The notes under the pieces were generated by a model that made no database searches, was not told where the DNA came from, and saw only the letters and a list, made by a program, of their open reading frames with translations. From contig MCFE01000087.1 of the NCBI GenBank assembly GCA_002104905.1, positions 62,001-126,000 on the forward strand: a stretch of DNA of 64,000 bases, written 5' to 3'. This document shows, one piece after another, positions 1-9,820 of the stretch. This DNA comes from Basidiobolus meristosporus CBS 931.73. Its lineage: Eukaryota; Basidiobolomycota; Basidiobolomycetes; Basidiobolales; Basidiobolaceae. Within the stretch, counting starts at the first letter, position 1. Every line of letters begins with the position of its first letter. A program made the position numbers and the translations under genes.

Positions 1-224
1 CTTCTCGAAAGTCTCGCCTTGTTCTTTTAATGCTTTGTCGTGGGCCTCCTGTGCCTCTCTGGAGTAGGTGGTTAGGGTTTTAGCGGGCCAGGTGGACAAG
101 GGCTAGTTTAGGAATGGACTGACCTGGCCATGTGTTCCAAGGGGGGTCCGAATATGTAAAGGCCTGAAAGAACACCAACACCGCCCGCCATCAATACTGC
201 ACCATACCTCCTAAGGAATTCCAT
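1..224 (-). CDS. Small N-terminally membrane-anchored protein, two exons, 3' part outside window
   Basis: Exon 1 runs from ATG at 224-222 to 124 (33 codons plus 2 nt). A 65-bp intron (123 down to 59) has a GTCAGT donor, a CTAAC branch-like sequence and a CAG acceptor. Exon 2 continues from 58 past the left edge. The spliced start reads MEFLRRYGAVLMAGG, a glycine-rich hydrophobic stretch of about 18 residues (roughly 9-26), GPPLEHMA, and then a charged helix-like segment EAQEAHDKALKEQGETFEK. A short basic N-terminus, one hydrophobic anchor and a soluble helical tail resemble small mitochondrial inner-membrane proteins, but I do not recognise the family. The frame is kept exactly across the junction (AG|A gives Arg), which is the main evidence that the gene is real. 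The C-terminus cannot be seen. An alternative is a chance open frame. Confidence 0.6.
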
Positions 225-643
225 TTCTTGTCGTTAAGGGAGAGGATACGTGGATTTAGTGTTCGCGAGAATGTGTCTCTTGGAAATGAAGTTTTTGGGG
301 GAGGGGAGCCTCATAATCCTTAAAAAGATTTCCACCTACTTTGCTCCGCCAGTTGACGTCACATCGCGTGGCCACCTTGGATCACCTAAACCATGCTAAC
401 ATGGACTCTGGATAATCCGCGCTAAATTGGGTTATGCTGGCTAACAGATTGATTTCAATGACTTTTACTATGGGAAAAACTCCTGTGATCCAATAGGAAT
501 CCATGAAAATACTGGATTTGATAGTGGGATTAGTCTTATTACTATGAATACGAAAGGGCACGGGATACATGAGGGAAGCAAGTTCACGGTTTACAGCTAT
601 TTTCAGGGTTTTTACAATTGGATCAATGTGATTCATGATTGGT
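225..643. other. Intergenic: promoter of the left gene and 3' flank of the BUD6-like gene
   Basis: This stretch lies between the start of the left-edge gene and the BUD6-like stop codon. Apart from the TGACGTCA palindrome I see no coding signal I can support. A 99-codon minus-strand open frame overlapping the gene end has no recognisable domain and is taken as chance. Confidence 0.5.
354..361. promoter_or_regulatory. CRE/ATF-type palindrome TGACGTCA
   Basis: A perfect 8-bp TGACGTCA palindrome lies about 130 bp upstream of the start codon at 224 and about 280 bp beyond the BUD6-like stop codon. bZIP factors of the ATF/CREB class bind this sequence in fungi. Its position in the presumed promoter of the left-edge gene suggests a regulatory role. 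The link is inference, since any 8-mer can occur by chance. Confidence 0.35.
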
Positions 644-2805
644 TCACTCGACTTGATCGACGGGTTCGGTAGTAGTAGCATTGGGCTCTGCCTCGACCGG
701 TGCTGGTGCCTGTGCCTGTGCCGGTGGTGGACTTGGCTGCGAGGAAGAGGCGGATAGTTTTTGCTGCTGTTGCTGACGTAGCATGGCGGTCAAAGTTTCC
801 CGGTTTCTCTTTTCCCTCATACGCTCCAGCTCTTCAGTGCCACCGGTCTTTCGAAGTTTCTTGGAGCCTACGAAATCATTCAGTTCAGCCTCGAACTCGT
901 CCACTTTGTTTTCCAGCTCCCAGCGACGCAGTTTTTCCGACTGGGCCATCGCCCGCATACGCCGATCGGAGTTGGGATCGACGCAGGCAATCTCTTGGAA
1001 CACGTTCCCCAGGACATCATGCTTCTCTTCGATCGACGCCACATCGATGGTGATCGGCTTCACGGCGGTTTTGGCCTTCAGCTCCAATATCTTACCCAGC
1101 TGCTCCAACAAAGTCTGGGACTCCTTGTGTTCATCCTCGAGGTCGTTCAGTAGAGCCTGATGCTTCTTCAGGAACTCTTGACAGCTGATGATATGCTTGA
1201 GCTCCTCCTCGAAATTCTTCTTCCATCCAGGAGTCACCTCGTCCACGTAATTCCTTTGTCCAACCAATTCCTCCGCAATGGCTCTGGATTCCTTAAACGC
1301 GAAATCCACCTGGAACTTGCTAGGCTTACCATTCTTGATCACAAGGGCTTTCATGTCGTCGATGATGTCCTGAAGATCGTGCATCCTGTCGTACACTGAG
1401 ATGGCCTTTTGCTCGAGCTTATTGATCCCGGCGTCGATGACTGTGCGGGAGCTCTGTGGGGTTTTCTCCAACTTCTCTTTGAATATCTTGGTGCTGGTGG
1501 CCAGGTTGGTCAGCATGCTGTTGGCCTCCGTTTGGTATTCGCTGTAGAGTTGCTTGACCACGCTGAGTTCGGTTCGCAGGGAACGGATCTCATTCTGAAA
1601 TTGACGCACCTTCTCTTGCGGCAGGGTGGAGCTGTTGGAGACAATGCCGCGGCCATTCCCATTACCTACTACCAAGCGGCTATCGACTGACCCTATGGCA
1701 GCGATCGTGTTGCTTCGATGGAGGCCTCCTTCGGGAATTACCGCGGCAAGGTTTCCCGGTTTACACAGGGACTTCAGTTCCTTCAACTCGTTGGCAACCA
1801 TGGCAAATCCGTCATCCACCTGTTTCTGAAGTGAGTCGACTTTCGATTCGGAAGGGGCTGTTCAAGATAGAGTGAAGACAAGACGTTTAGCGAAGGTTGA
1901 AGAATCCCGACGGCTCCTGCGGTTTACCTGGTAGGTGGAATCTCAAGTGGGACTTGTCCATCAGATCCTGCACATCCTCAAGTTCGTACCACACACGAGC
2001 GTCCTTGTCCTCGACGTAGATGGGTGGGAGCTTGTCCTGTTCAAATGAGCACCCGAATTTCTCCACAAACAGTTGGCCCAGCTGAGAGAGGGTGGGGCTT
2101 TCTGGAAGGGTGGCCTTCTTTACCTGTTGCTCGAATTCAAGGAAGATCGTTTTCTCCTCTGCGAAGGAAATAATCGGGGTCAAGCAGGGTTAGTACTGGT
2201 TCTAAAAGCGTCGGGATGGTGGACGTCTTGGTACCTTTTTTCTGCTCGGTCTGGGGTAGAGGGGCCGAGTTGGTTTCGATAGGGGCCACTTGCTCCGGGT
2301 TGGTTTCAGGTTGGCCGGGAGCTGGGTAAGTCGGTTGCAGGCTGGGTTCAGTCTGAGGGGTTTCCATAGGAATTGGGGTGTGTGGAGGAATTAAAGATTC
2401 TGGCCGGGCTTCTCTTAGGGTGCTGACCCGTTCTGGTGGTGAGGAGCTACGGCCATAGGTATGCGAGCGATGGATGGCTGTGTATCGGTTATTGTTATGG
2501 CTTGGTAAACCAGCATCTGCGGTATCGAGGGTGGGAGGTGCCGGTGGATTCACTACAGGATAAGGTGAAGGTTCATATCCAGTAGGATAATCCGGCGTCC
2601 GAGGCATGTAATTCTGGTAAGTTTGGTTAGGGTATGGAGGCAGATGTCCTGAAGGAGGGTAATTTGGCTGAGGATAGCCTTGTTGATTCCAGGTTCCAGC
2701 ATTTTCAGCAGTGTTCGGGTGCGGATACTCCCATGTTTGAGGATGGGTAGCTGCGCGAGGAGGCGAAGTGTGCTGGGAATAATACCGTTGGTAATCGTCA
2801 GCCAT
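644..2805 (-). CDS. BUD6: Bud6/Aip3-like actin- and formin-interacting polarity protein, three exons
   Basis: Exons are 2805-2235, 2158-1928 and 1857-644. Introns are 76 bp (2234-2159, with a TACTAAC branch point and CGCAG acceptor) and 70 bp (1927-1858, GTAAAC donor, AACAG acceptor). Splicing keeps frame and gives 671 aa. Residues 1-190 are disordered and Pro/Tyr/Gln-rich. Residues about 191-267 form the N-terminal AIP3 module (EKTIFLEFEQQVKKATL, then LFVEKFG, then a YELEDV motif). Residues about 345-600 are the long coiled-coil core, including SVVKQLYSEYQ. The tail from about 610 is Gln-, Pro- and Ala-rich. In yeasts Bud6 binds actin monomers and the formin tail to promote actin-cable assembly at bud sites and tips; the same role is inferred here. 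Yeast Bud6 is somewhat longer (788 aa), mainly in its N-terminal part. No break is seen, and this looks like an active host gene. Confidence 0.88.
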
Positions 2806-3484
2806 GTGAAGGTATGTAGACTAAAGGTGGTGCGAGAATACTTGAGTCGGATAAGAAAAGGTGATTGGGGCTTGGTCCAGATGTTCCAAGTCGGTGGACT
2901 TGTCCTTGTTGAAGTGAACTCAGTTGATTGGGGGTAAATTATCTGATAGTAAAAAGGATACTTTTGAGCCAATCATAGCTGGCTGACTCCTTTACGTTAT
3001 GGATTTTTAGGGAGCTCTGATTTTCAAAATCTAACCTGTTTACAACGGAAACCTTCAAGCTAGCCATCTGCAAACTCCACCATAGCACCACAACAGTTAT
3101 TTTGAATGGTGAGTGCATACCAGATTCACTGTATTGGAGTGGCCATATCTGTGCTTATGCATGTACCCTCGAAGCAAGCCTTATTATAAAGATGGGTTAA
3201 CGATCTCACCGAAGTGAATTGTCAGCAGATGAATTGTTGCAAAACAATGTTCAGAAATTATTACATAGAGTATAGATCTGAAGCCATCACAAGGTTTTCT
3301 AGTTGAAAACTACCAAAAACTTCGAAGCGCAGTTCAATAATTTAATTACACTAGCCTAAGGCACATCAAGGTTGCAGGATGGAAGGTTAGGGATAGGAGT
3401 AGGAAAGGAGTAAAGGAAACATGGAGGGATAAATACAGGAGAGAACTCATTAGCGACTAAAAACTATATGTACATTAACGACAA
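2806..3484. other. Intergenic: promoter of the BUD6-like gene and 3' flank of the transporter gene
   Basis: A 680-bp gap between two same-strand genes. Short open frames near 2806-2972 overlap exon 1 out of frame and show no domain. No repeat, RNA gene or LTR fragment is recognisable here. Confidence 0.5.
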
Positions 3485-5002
3485 TCAGTGAGATATGCTG
3501 ATCTCTTTAAGGTGTGATTGCTTATCTTCGTATCCCGCCTCTAATTCTTCGCCCATAGTTATACGATCTTCCTCCGTTTCTCTGCCGAAATCGTTCTCCC
3601 ACTTGGCCAGTATCACTGTGGCGAGGCAGTTTCCCACGATGTTGATAGCGGTTCGTCCCATATCCATCAAAGCATCAATCCCCATGATCACTGCTACTGC
3701 TTCAAGAGGCAGATTATAGTTCTTGAGAGTGGCGGCTAGAATGACCAGAGACGCACGTGGTACGGCAGCCACTCCCTTGGAGGTTAACATCAACGTAAAC
3801 ATCATGGCCATTTGTTGACTCAGTGGCATGTCGATTCCGTCTGCCTGTACGGCAAAGATAGATGCTAGTGCAAGATAGAGTGTAGTGCCCGCCAAGTTGA
3901 ATGAGTAGCCAACTGGCATCACGAAAGCGGCAATACTCTTGGGAACCCCAAAGGCTTGAAGATTTTCCATGGCCATAGGGAGCACTGCCTCAGACGATGC
4001 AGTGGAAAATCCTATGAGGGTGGGGCGCCAGGTGCATCTTACAAAGCCTTTGAATGGAATACGGGTCAAGATAATGCTGGGGACCAGAACCACTAGGATG
4101 AATAGAATGAGTGAAAGGTAAAAGCATCCCAGAAGTTTCCCTAAGGTTGCTAAAATTCCAATCCCGTTCTTCCCAATGGTATAGGCAAGTGAAGCACCGA
4201 TCCCAAAGGGTGCCAAATTCATCACCATCTTGGTAACGATGAACATCAACTCAGAAAGACTCGAGAGGAAGGTGATCATAGGCTGCTTCACATGAGTCGG
4301 GGCCTTGATAATGGCGATCGAAAACACGATGGCACAGAAAACAATCTGTAGGACTTCATTTTTGCTTGCTGCCTCGAAAACACTCTTGGGGACGATGCTG
4401 TAGAGTTCGGTCTCCCAAGTCATGGTTGTCCCATTGGAGGCCTGACTCCTGTCACTTGCGCTTACACTACTCAAGCTAACCCCTTGACCAGGTTTAAGAA
4501 TGTTGCCCATTAGCATCCCAAGACCGAGCGCGAGTACGGAGAGGATTTCGAAGTAGACGATGGATTTGAGAGCCAGTCTACCAATCTTGGCAACATCATC
4601 CCCGTGACCGGAAATCCCCACCGTCAAAGTTGAGAAGATCAACGGAACTACCAGGCACTGGATCATGTACAAAAATACGTTGGAGAAGGGCTGCAGACTG
4701 ACGCCAAATCCAGGCGCTAACCATCCAATAAGTATCCCCACTAGCATGGAGATGAAGATCCAGGTTGTCAGGTTAATACGTCTTAACTGCTTCCAGCCCC
4801 AGCGAAACGGCACTAACAGTCGGTTTGATATCACACGGACACTAGCAGAGGATGTAGAATTCATTGAAGAGTACGAGGTAGTGGTGTATCCATTGTCAGC
4901 AGGATGGCCTTCCCCATTTTTATACCTCAACATGTGTACAAGCTGACGAATGGGCAAGCTAGATAAGCCGCATATTAGGTGAATTTCGGCCTTGTTGCTC
5001 AT
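3485..5002 (-). CDS. DAACS-family (glutamate/dicarboxylate:cation symporter) membrane transporter
   Basis: Single-exon gene of 505 aa. A soluble N-terminus (1-75, with a Ser/Thr-rich tract) precedes the first membrane segment (TTWIFISMLVGILIGWLAPG, about 78-97). Family signatures are in order: the serine-rich hairpin FSTASSEAVLPMAMENL, then GYSFNLAGTTLYLALA (the NMDGT/NLDGT position, here NLAGT with Ala at residue 371), then DALMDMGRTAINIVGN (D443, D447, R450, N454, N458). The Arg that contacts the substrate side chain in bacterial GltPh is kept (R450). Two positions that are Asp in the Na+-coupled archaeal protein (D312 and D405) are Ala371 and Asn458. Asn at the second position also occurs in H+-coupled bacterial relatives. 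The likely role is uptake of acidic amino acids or C4-dicarboxylates at the plasma membrane, with uncertain coupling ion. Length and uninterrupted frame suggest a working gene. Confidence 0.88.
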   Translation of the reverse strand: MSNKAEIHLICGLSSLPIRQLVHMLRYKNGEGHPADNGYTTTSYSSMNSTSSASVRVISNRLLVPFRWGWKQLRRINLTTWIFISMLVGILIGWLAPGFGVSLQPFSNVFLYMIQCLVVPLIFSTLTVGISGHGDDVAKIGRLALKSIVYFEILSVLALGLGMLMGNILKPGQGVSLSSVSASDRSQASNGTTMTWETELYSIVPKSVFEAASKNEVLQIVFCAIVFSIAIIKAPTHVKQPMITFLSSLSELMFIVTKMVMNLAPFGIGASLAYTIGKNGIGILATLGKLLGCFYLSLILFILVVLVPSIILTRIPFKGFVRCTWRPTLIGFSTASSEAVLPMAMENLQAFGVPKSIAAFVMPVGYSFNLAGTTLYLALASIFAVQADGIDMPLSQQMAMMFTLMLTSKGVAAVPRASLVILAATLKNYNLPLEAVAVIMGIDALMDMGRTAINIVGNCLATVILAKWENDFGRETEEDRITMGEELEAGYEDKQSHLKEISISH

Positions 5003-5631
5003 GTTTATTTAGCTTGCCACCGCTGTGGTGAAATATATGTTCGATGGCCAATGGTCGAAGCTTTACTCCACACATACTCGAAATGCAGAGGGGCTGACTA
5101 AGAGCCCGTCATGACTAGGGCCTTGTGTAAGGATCACTCAACTGTGCCATTCTTATCATCGCCTGATGCCAGTCAAAGGAAATGCTGATTTGAAGATATC
5201 ATGGACAACGACCAATCACCTCCATCAGTGTCAAGCATGGGGATCTACACCCATTAACATCCGAGGAAATCTGCATGAACATCGAAGCAGGTGCTGAGGT
5301 TTGGATATCTTCAATGCAGAATCCGATGCATAAACACTTTGCATTTGACCATACAAAAGCTCATCCCAGAGGATTGCTGGCCTCTTACAACCATGAAACC
5401 GATTCTGTTGGAGTCATTGAGTATTGGGGTCTTTCTTACTTTGCGGTGCCCACATCATTATTAGAACTTTGGCTAATGAAATATTGCTCGGGCATACATT
5501 TCATGACTATCACTCAGCTTATCAGTCTACTAATGGAAGCCCCAGCTACTGCTATAGGTGACTTATATACACAGGCTCTGTAGAGTCTACCTTATTGGAA
5601 CTAATCACTTTTATACCGCACAAGTTAAATC
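5003..5631. other. Transporter promoter and boundary between host genes and transposon nest
   Basis: The sequence upstream of the transporter start changes to AT-rich, element-like DNA by about 5.6 kb. A plus-strand open frame of 102 codons (5275-5583) lies here. It has no domain I recognise and no element homology within the window, so it is not called as a gene. Regulatory elements of the transporter probably lie in 5003-5200, but none is distinctive. Confidence 0.4.
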
Positions 5632-5805
5632 TGTTGGAAATTTTGTAATCACATCGGAAAATTCTATCAAGTTTGTTATTCAGATTGTTTTCACCAAAAT
5701 GCCAAGTGCACATAATATGAAAATCTGATGTGTTGACCAAAAACCACCAAACCTTGCACACAAACTCTTGGGACCTTCCTATACACACTGTGCATGCTTG
5801 TTTGC
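5632..5805 (+). repeat. Degenerate Copia-A LTR fragment
   Basis: The fragment starts like the family (TGTTGGAAATTTTG). After a gap it follows the second half of the Copia-A LTR: TTTTCACCAAAATGCCAAG, CTTGCACACAAACTCTTGGG and ACCTTCC. It abuts the decayed Gypsy-G fragment on its right, and the left third of the LTR is mostly missing. Confidence 0.5.
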
Positions 5806-7865
5806 TGGGCATTCCAAATTATCTTCTTGATGTCTCCATCTACCTCACAAGGGATGGCTTGGCCCTCAAAATGCTGTGGTAATTGACTGGGCCAATCTGA
5901 TTCATGCACCAAGCTAAGTTGCACTACTTATTCTAGTCTTGACAAGGCATCAACAGCCAGGTTGTGTTGCTCAGGGCAGCAGACAGTCTCCAAGTCAAAT
6001 TGCTGAATGTGCTCACTCCATCTTGACATTCTCCTGGACAGTACCTTCTGAGTAAGTATGTACTTGAGTGAGGCACAGTCAGTCCTCACAGTGCACATGA
6101 CTCCTTTGATGTAGCATCTCCATGTTTTAATCAGTTTGTAATCCCAAGCATCTTCTTTCCATGTACAGGATAGCTTTGTTCAGCTGAGTTAAGTTTAATG
6201 GAATCAAGTGCAACTAGGTGTTCCTATCCCTTACAATCTTGACCAAGTACTTCACCAAGGGCATTATATGATGCATATGTGCAGAGGGTAAGCTCCTTGC
6301 TGAACTTGAGTATACTTAAGTATCTCAAAGGCAGTCTCACAGGCTATATCCCACTTAAATGCATTGTGTTACTTGGGAATATTTGTCAAAGGGCTAGAAT
6401 ACTGGCAAAGAATTTGACAAACCTCCAGCAACAAGAAACTATTCCAAGAAGTGGTCTGAGTCCAGTTAACTATGAGGCAGCTTCAAATCTGTGGTGACTT
6501 TAACCTTCTTTGTGCCTGGAGTAACACCCATATCAGCCACTATGTGCCACAGATGTCAAACATGCTCCTTATGTTGTAATTATGAAGTTGCCACCTAAAT
6601 ATTGATGCTAACTTAGTGACATAGTTCTTGCTCTGTGATTAGTATTCTGTCCAGACCAAACTTCTTGATGGGGCATACTTAAAATATTGTCACCAAATCA
6701 TCAGGTTCCCCAATTATGACCTTTCTTAAAGTTGTCCAGAAGAGCCCAGACTTTGCACAAATATTCTTGGGACCTTCCTTAACAAGCTCTACACATTTTT
6801 CTGCTTACATTATCAAAAGTATAAATACCATACTTTTCATCAATTGATCCACAAGTGAATGTAATGTAGATCCTCTAGTACTCCACATCACTTCCAATAC
6901 TCCTCAGACTATGGCAATACCTTGAAGAACCCACAATCTGATAGTTTGCCATAGTGCTTGTTCTTTTCTAGTATCTTTAAGAGTTTTGAAATGTCCTTTA
7001 ACTGATATTCATTTGACTTGCTGTATATCATTATGTCATCCAGGTAGCCCACAATAGGCCTGTCTAAATATACTCAAACAACAGTTGCATCAAGGTCACA
7101 AATGGTGCTAGGGTATCTGCAAAGCTAAGACTGATGATTAGATGTTTGGAACAAGCATATCTGGTCCTGAATGCTGTCTTGGGAATATCTTCCAGTTTTG
7201 ACCTACTTGGGTTGTATGGAGACATGAGGCCAGTCTTGCTGAGTATGATAGCACCATGAAGTTGGTCCAAATGTTCATCAATTCAAGGTATGGGATACTA
7301 ACTCCACACACTGACTTGGCTCAGGGCTTGGTAGTCAATGCACATCTTCAGTAATCTATAATTTGTCAAAGAAAAACAAAATACTTTAGTACTCCCCATG
7401 ATGAGTTGATGGGTAATATATATCTTTGTTCTAGTAGCTGGTCAATATGTCTATTAATCTCTTGTAACTTTAAAGGACTCACTCTAATGAATATCTTGCT
7501 CACTGGTAGGCTATCACCAGTGCATATGACATGATCAACATCACTGGCTGGTGATAGACTCACTAGTTCATCCAGAAGCACATCTAAGTATTTCTCAAAG
7601 TACCTGGACTTGTAGGGGAGCTGGGGTGTGGCTTTTGTATTGTAGTGCAGCCATGAGAGCTTTTACATACTTTTCAAGTGCTCAGCAGAATTGTCTCTTG
7701 GTCAGCTCACTTGTATTACACTTGCTACATGAAAGCAAGTTGCAATTCAGTCTGGTCATCTTTCAAGATATCAATAATGTGGGTTCTTCAATTTATAGTG
7801 GTAATAATATGTAAAGACCAAGGTATCTCAGATACAAGGCCAATCCTAGAGTGATCTTCATTATC
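5806..7865 (-). pseudogene. Decayed Gypsy-G pol fragment (protease region to RNase H/integrase start)
   Basis: Read on the minus strand from about 7865 leftward, the DNA follows the Gypsy-G elements elsewhere in the window. It runs from the region after the protease, through the reverse-transcriptase N-terminus (DELVSLSPASDVDH, RHIDQLLEQRYILP at 7366-7581) and RT palm remnants (7064-7270), to the RNase H end (QLSLVHESDWPSQLPQHFE at about 5830-5924). It has many stops and indels and no LTR of its own. A Copia-A solo LTR with a target duplication sits inside it at 6572-6919. The right end stops where the D block begins. It is an old fragment with no coding capacity. Confidence 0.75.
6572..6919 (+). 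repeat. Copia-A solo LTR with near-perfect 5-bp target duplication
   Basis: A 348-bp degenerate LTR begins TGTTGTAATTATG and ends CTCAGACTATGGCAATA, aligning end to end with the intact Copia-A LTR. It is flanked by CCTTA (6567-6571) and CCTTG (6920-6924). Removing it restores the Gypsy-G reading 'tgttccttgaagaa' of the sister copies. That shows insertion into the Gypsy fragment followed by LTR-LTR recombination. Confidence 0.8.
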
Positions 7866-8309
7866 CCTATGTAAAATTATTGAGATGATCCCATCAAAAG
7901 GCCATCACAAAGTTAATGTCCCGTGACTGAGAGGTACTGATCTTGTCAGGACTCCATCCAGAGACCATTGAAAAATAATTGCACCCCAAATTTCACAAAA
8001 AACTTCGTCAAAATTTTTCATCACAACAATGTATAAGTGGCTTTTGATTGGTTCCCTGCCAATTTGCTCACTTTCTGATCCCAGACACTCTATTGCTTCC
8101 TATGTTTGTGTGAATTGATTGGCTGTTGCCTCTTTTTCACACTCCTTACTTCCTGACTCAGCCGTTTCTCTTACTTTTCATGCGTACAAATTGATATATT
8201 TCCGTTGAAACTTCAGTTGTACCTCAATTGCCAATTGTATTGACCTATACAAGTCTCTATGCCCTACACTAACATTAAGCCCAACCCCACACTCAACAAG
8301 TAACTCCAT

Positions 8310-9820
8310 TCAAATCCACCACTCAATAAGTATTTCTGCTGTAATGCTCTGGTTCCACAACTTTGGCGGGAACCCAACAGCTTTATGCCACTGTTCATTC
8401 ACTGGTTCCCACACATCCTGGTCTTCAGCTGGCACTGCAAGGTCTAGCTCCTCATCTGCCAGTCTTTGCAATAAATCCTTGCAATATTCCAGTGTGTTTT
8501 CTTGAGCACTACTCTTGAAGAAGTGCTGCAACCTCTTGGTGTGCCAACTAATGTTCCAAAATTCCATTGAAGGCATTGTGATAATCTTTCAAGCTCTTGA
8601 CATTGTAGCCTTGTCTGTCAATGGGATCTCCACTCTGTCAACAATGGAGGTTGTGGAGGCTGTGGTAGAAAAATTGCATTTTTCAGCAAACTCATCCACC
8701 TTGCTGGGGTGTAGCTCAACAGGCTGAGCTTCCAGCTCTTGTGAAAACAGCTGTTTTCTTGTTGGTAATTCTTCTTAGCTATGATGGAATTCAGTCTACT
8801 CTGGGCTTGTGGTTTTAATTGGCAAGAACTGCAGTTTTTTGGCATGCCTCCCTGTCTCAGGCTTGGGTAGACATTTTCCCCTTTACCTTTTCTGTTATTA
8901 CTGCAAGGTCAATCACTACTACTTTGTCTGAGTGCTTCTTGATAATAACCACATTTTCTTCTGGATAAGTTCTGCTCTGATGCATCTGTTTTGGCCTGCT
9001 TGTCCCTTGCTGGCACTCTTCTGGCAACCCAATGTTTCTTTTCTGCTTGTTTTGAGCTCTCAACCATAGTTTTGATGGGCACCTGTAAAAGCTGCTGGTT
9101 TTTATCACTGCCAGGTCCTTCACTGCTACTTTGACTGGGTGCTTCGTGAGTGGTACTATGCTTTTTCCTTGATAAATGTTGTGCTTGTCCCTAACTGGCA
9201 CACTTCAGGCTACCTGACATCTCTTTGACACTTGTCTGGAGCTTTCAGCCCTGCTTGTAATGGGCTCTTGAGGAAGCCACTGGTTTTTAGCCATGGCACC
9301 CTTGTTTTTCTGCCTTTGATAGTTTCTGCTATTCTTAAGATACTTTCTTAGCATACCAATGCTGGCCCAAAATCTGTTTACCCATTTGAATCCAGGATAA
9401 TACTCATGGAACAAGTCAAGAGCATTCTGCTTGGCCTTGAGTTCCTGATGGTCCCATGGTATGCCGGCCTTAAGGTGATGGCATGCTAGACTTCTGATGG
9501 CCTCTTAAATATTAGCCCACTCTTCATTATTGCACTGAACAGCTTCACAGATCCTCAATGTCTTTTGATTTTTAGGCTTGGGTAGCAACACCACATTGTC
9601 TCCCTCCCACACTGTGATAGGTTTTTCTGTGGGCTTTATCTTTGGGCACTGTTGTTTTGCTTCAGAGACTGTACGGTGCTCCTCTGCTGTTACATTGGAA
9701 AATGACTCAATTCTTGGCTGTGACATTGAGCTACTTGAGTTCCTTCTTTGCTGCAGAGATACTGCTTTCTCGACCTGGATATTAGACTTGTTCCATTGGA
9801 TAGTGCCACATTGAGCCATG
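8310..9820 (-). pseudogene. Broken gene of element D, unknown function, with internal repeat
   Basis: Read from about 9820 leftward, the pieces are: an N-terminal region beginning MSQPRIESFSNVTAEEH with a WEGDNVVLLPKPK segment; a helical region KWVNRFWASIGMLRKYLKNS; a repeated segment (KHPVKVAVKDLAVIK, then KHSDKVVVIDLAVIT); and a C-terminal part with NISWHTKRLQHFFKSSAQEN and LLQRLADEELDLAVPAED. In-frame stops near 9505, 9205, 8857 and 8585 and at least one frameshift break it. I do not recognise the family. The region near 9205-9500 resembles uncharacterised fungal repeat-encoded proteins. Its position next to a transposon terminal repeat suggests an accessory (tnpA-like) protein, which is inference. 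Confidence 0.5.

Noticed and set aside
382-681. Minus-strand 99-codon open frame overlapping the end of the BUD6-like gene
   Set aside because: No domain, overlaps the real gene out of frame, and lies in its 3' flank.
783-1829. Several plus-strand open frames antisense to BUD6 exon 3
   Set aside because: They are shadows of a coiled-coil coding exon and share no recognisable domain.
5275-5583. Plus-strand 102-codon open frame upstream of the transporter
   Set aside because: No recognised motif, no second copy in the window and no splice or promoter evidence; kept only as a note.
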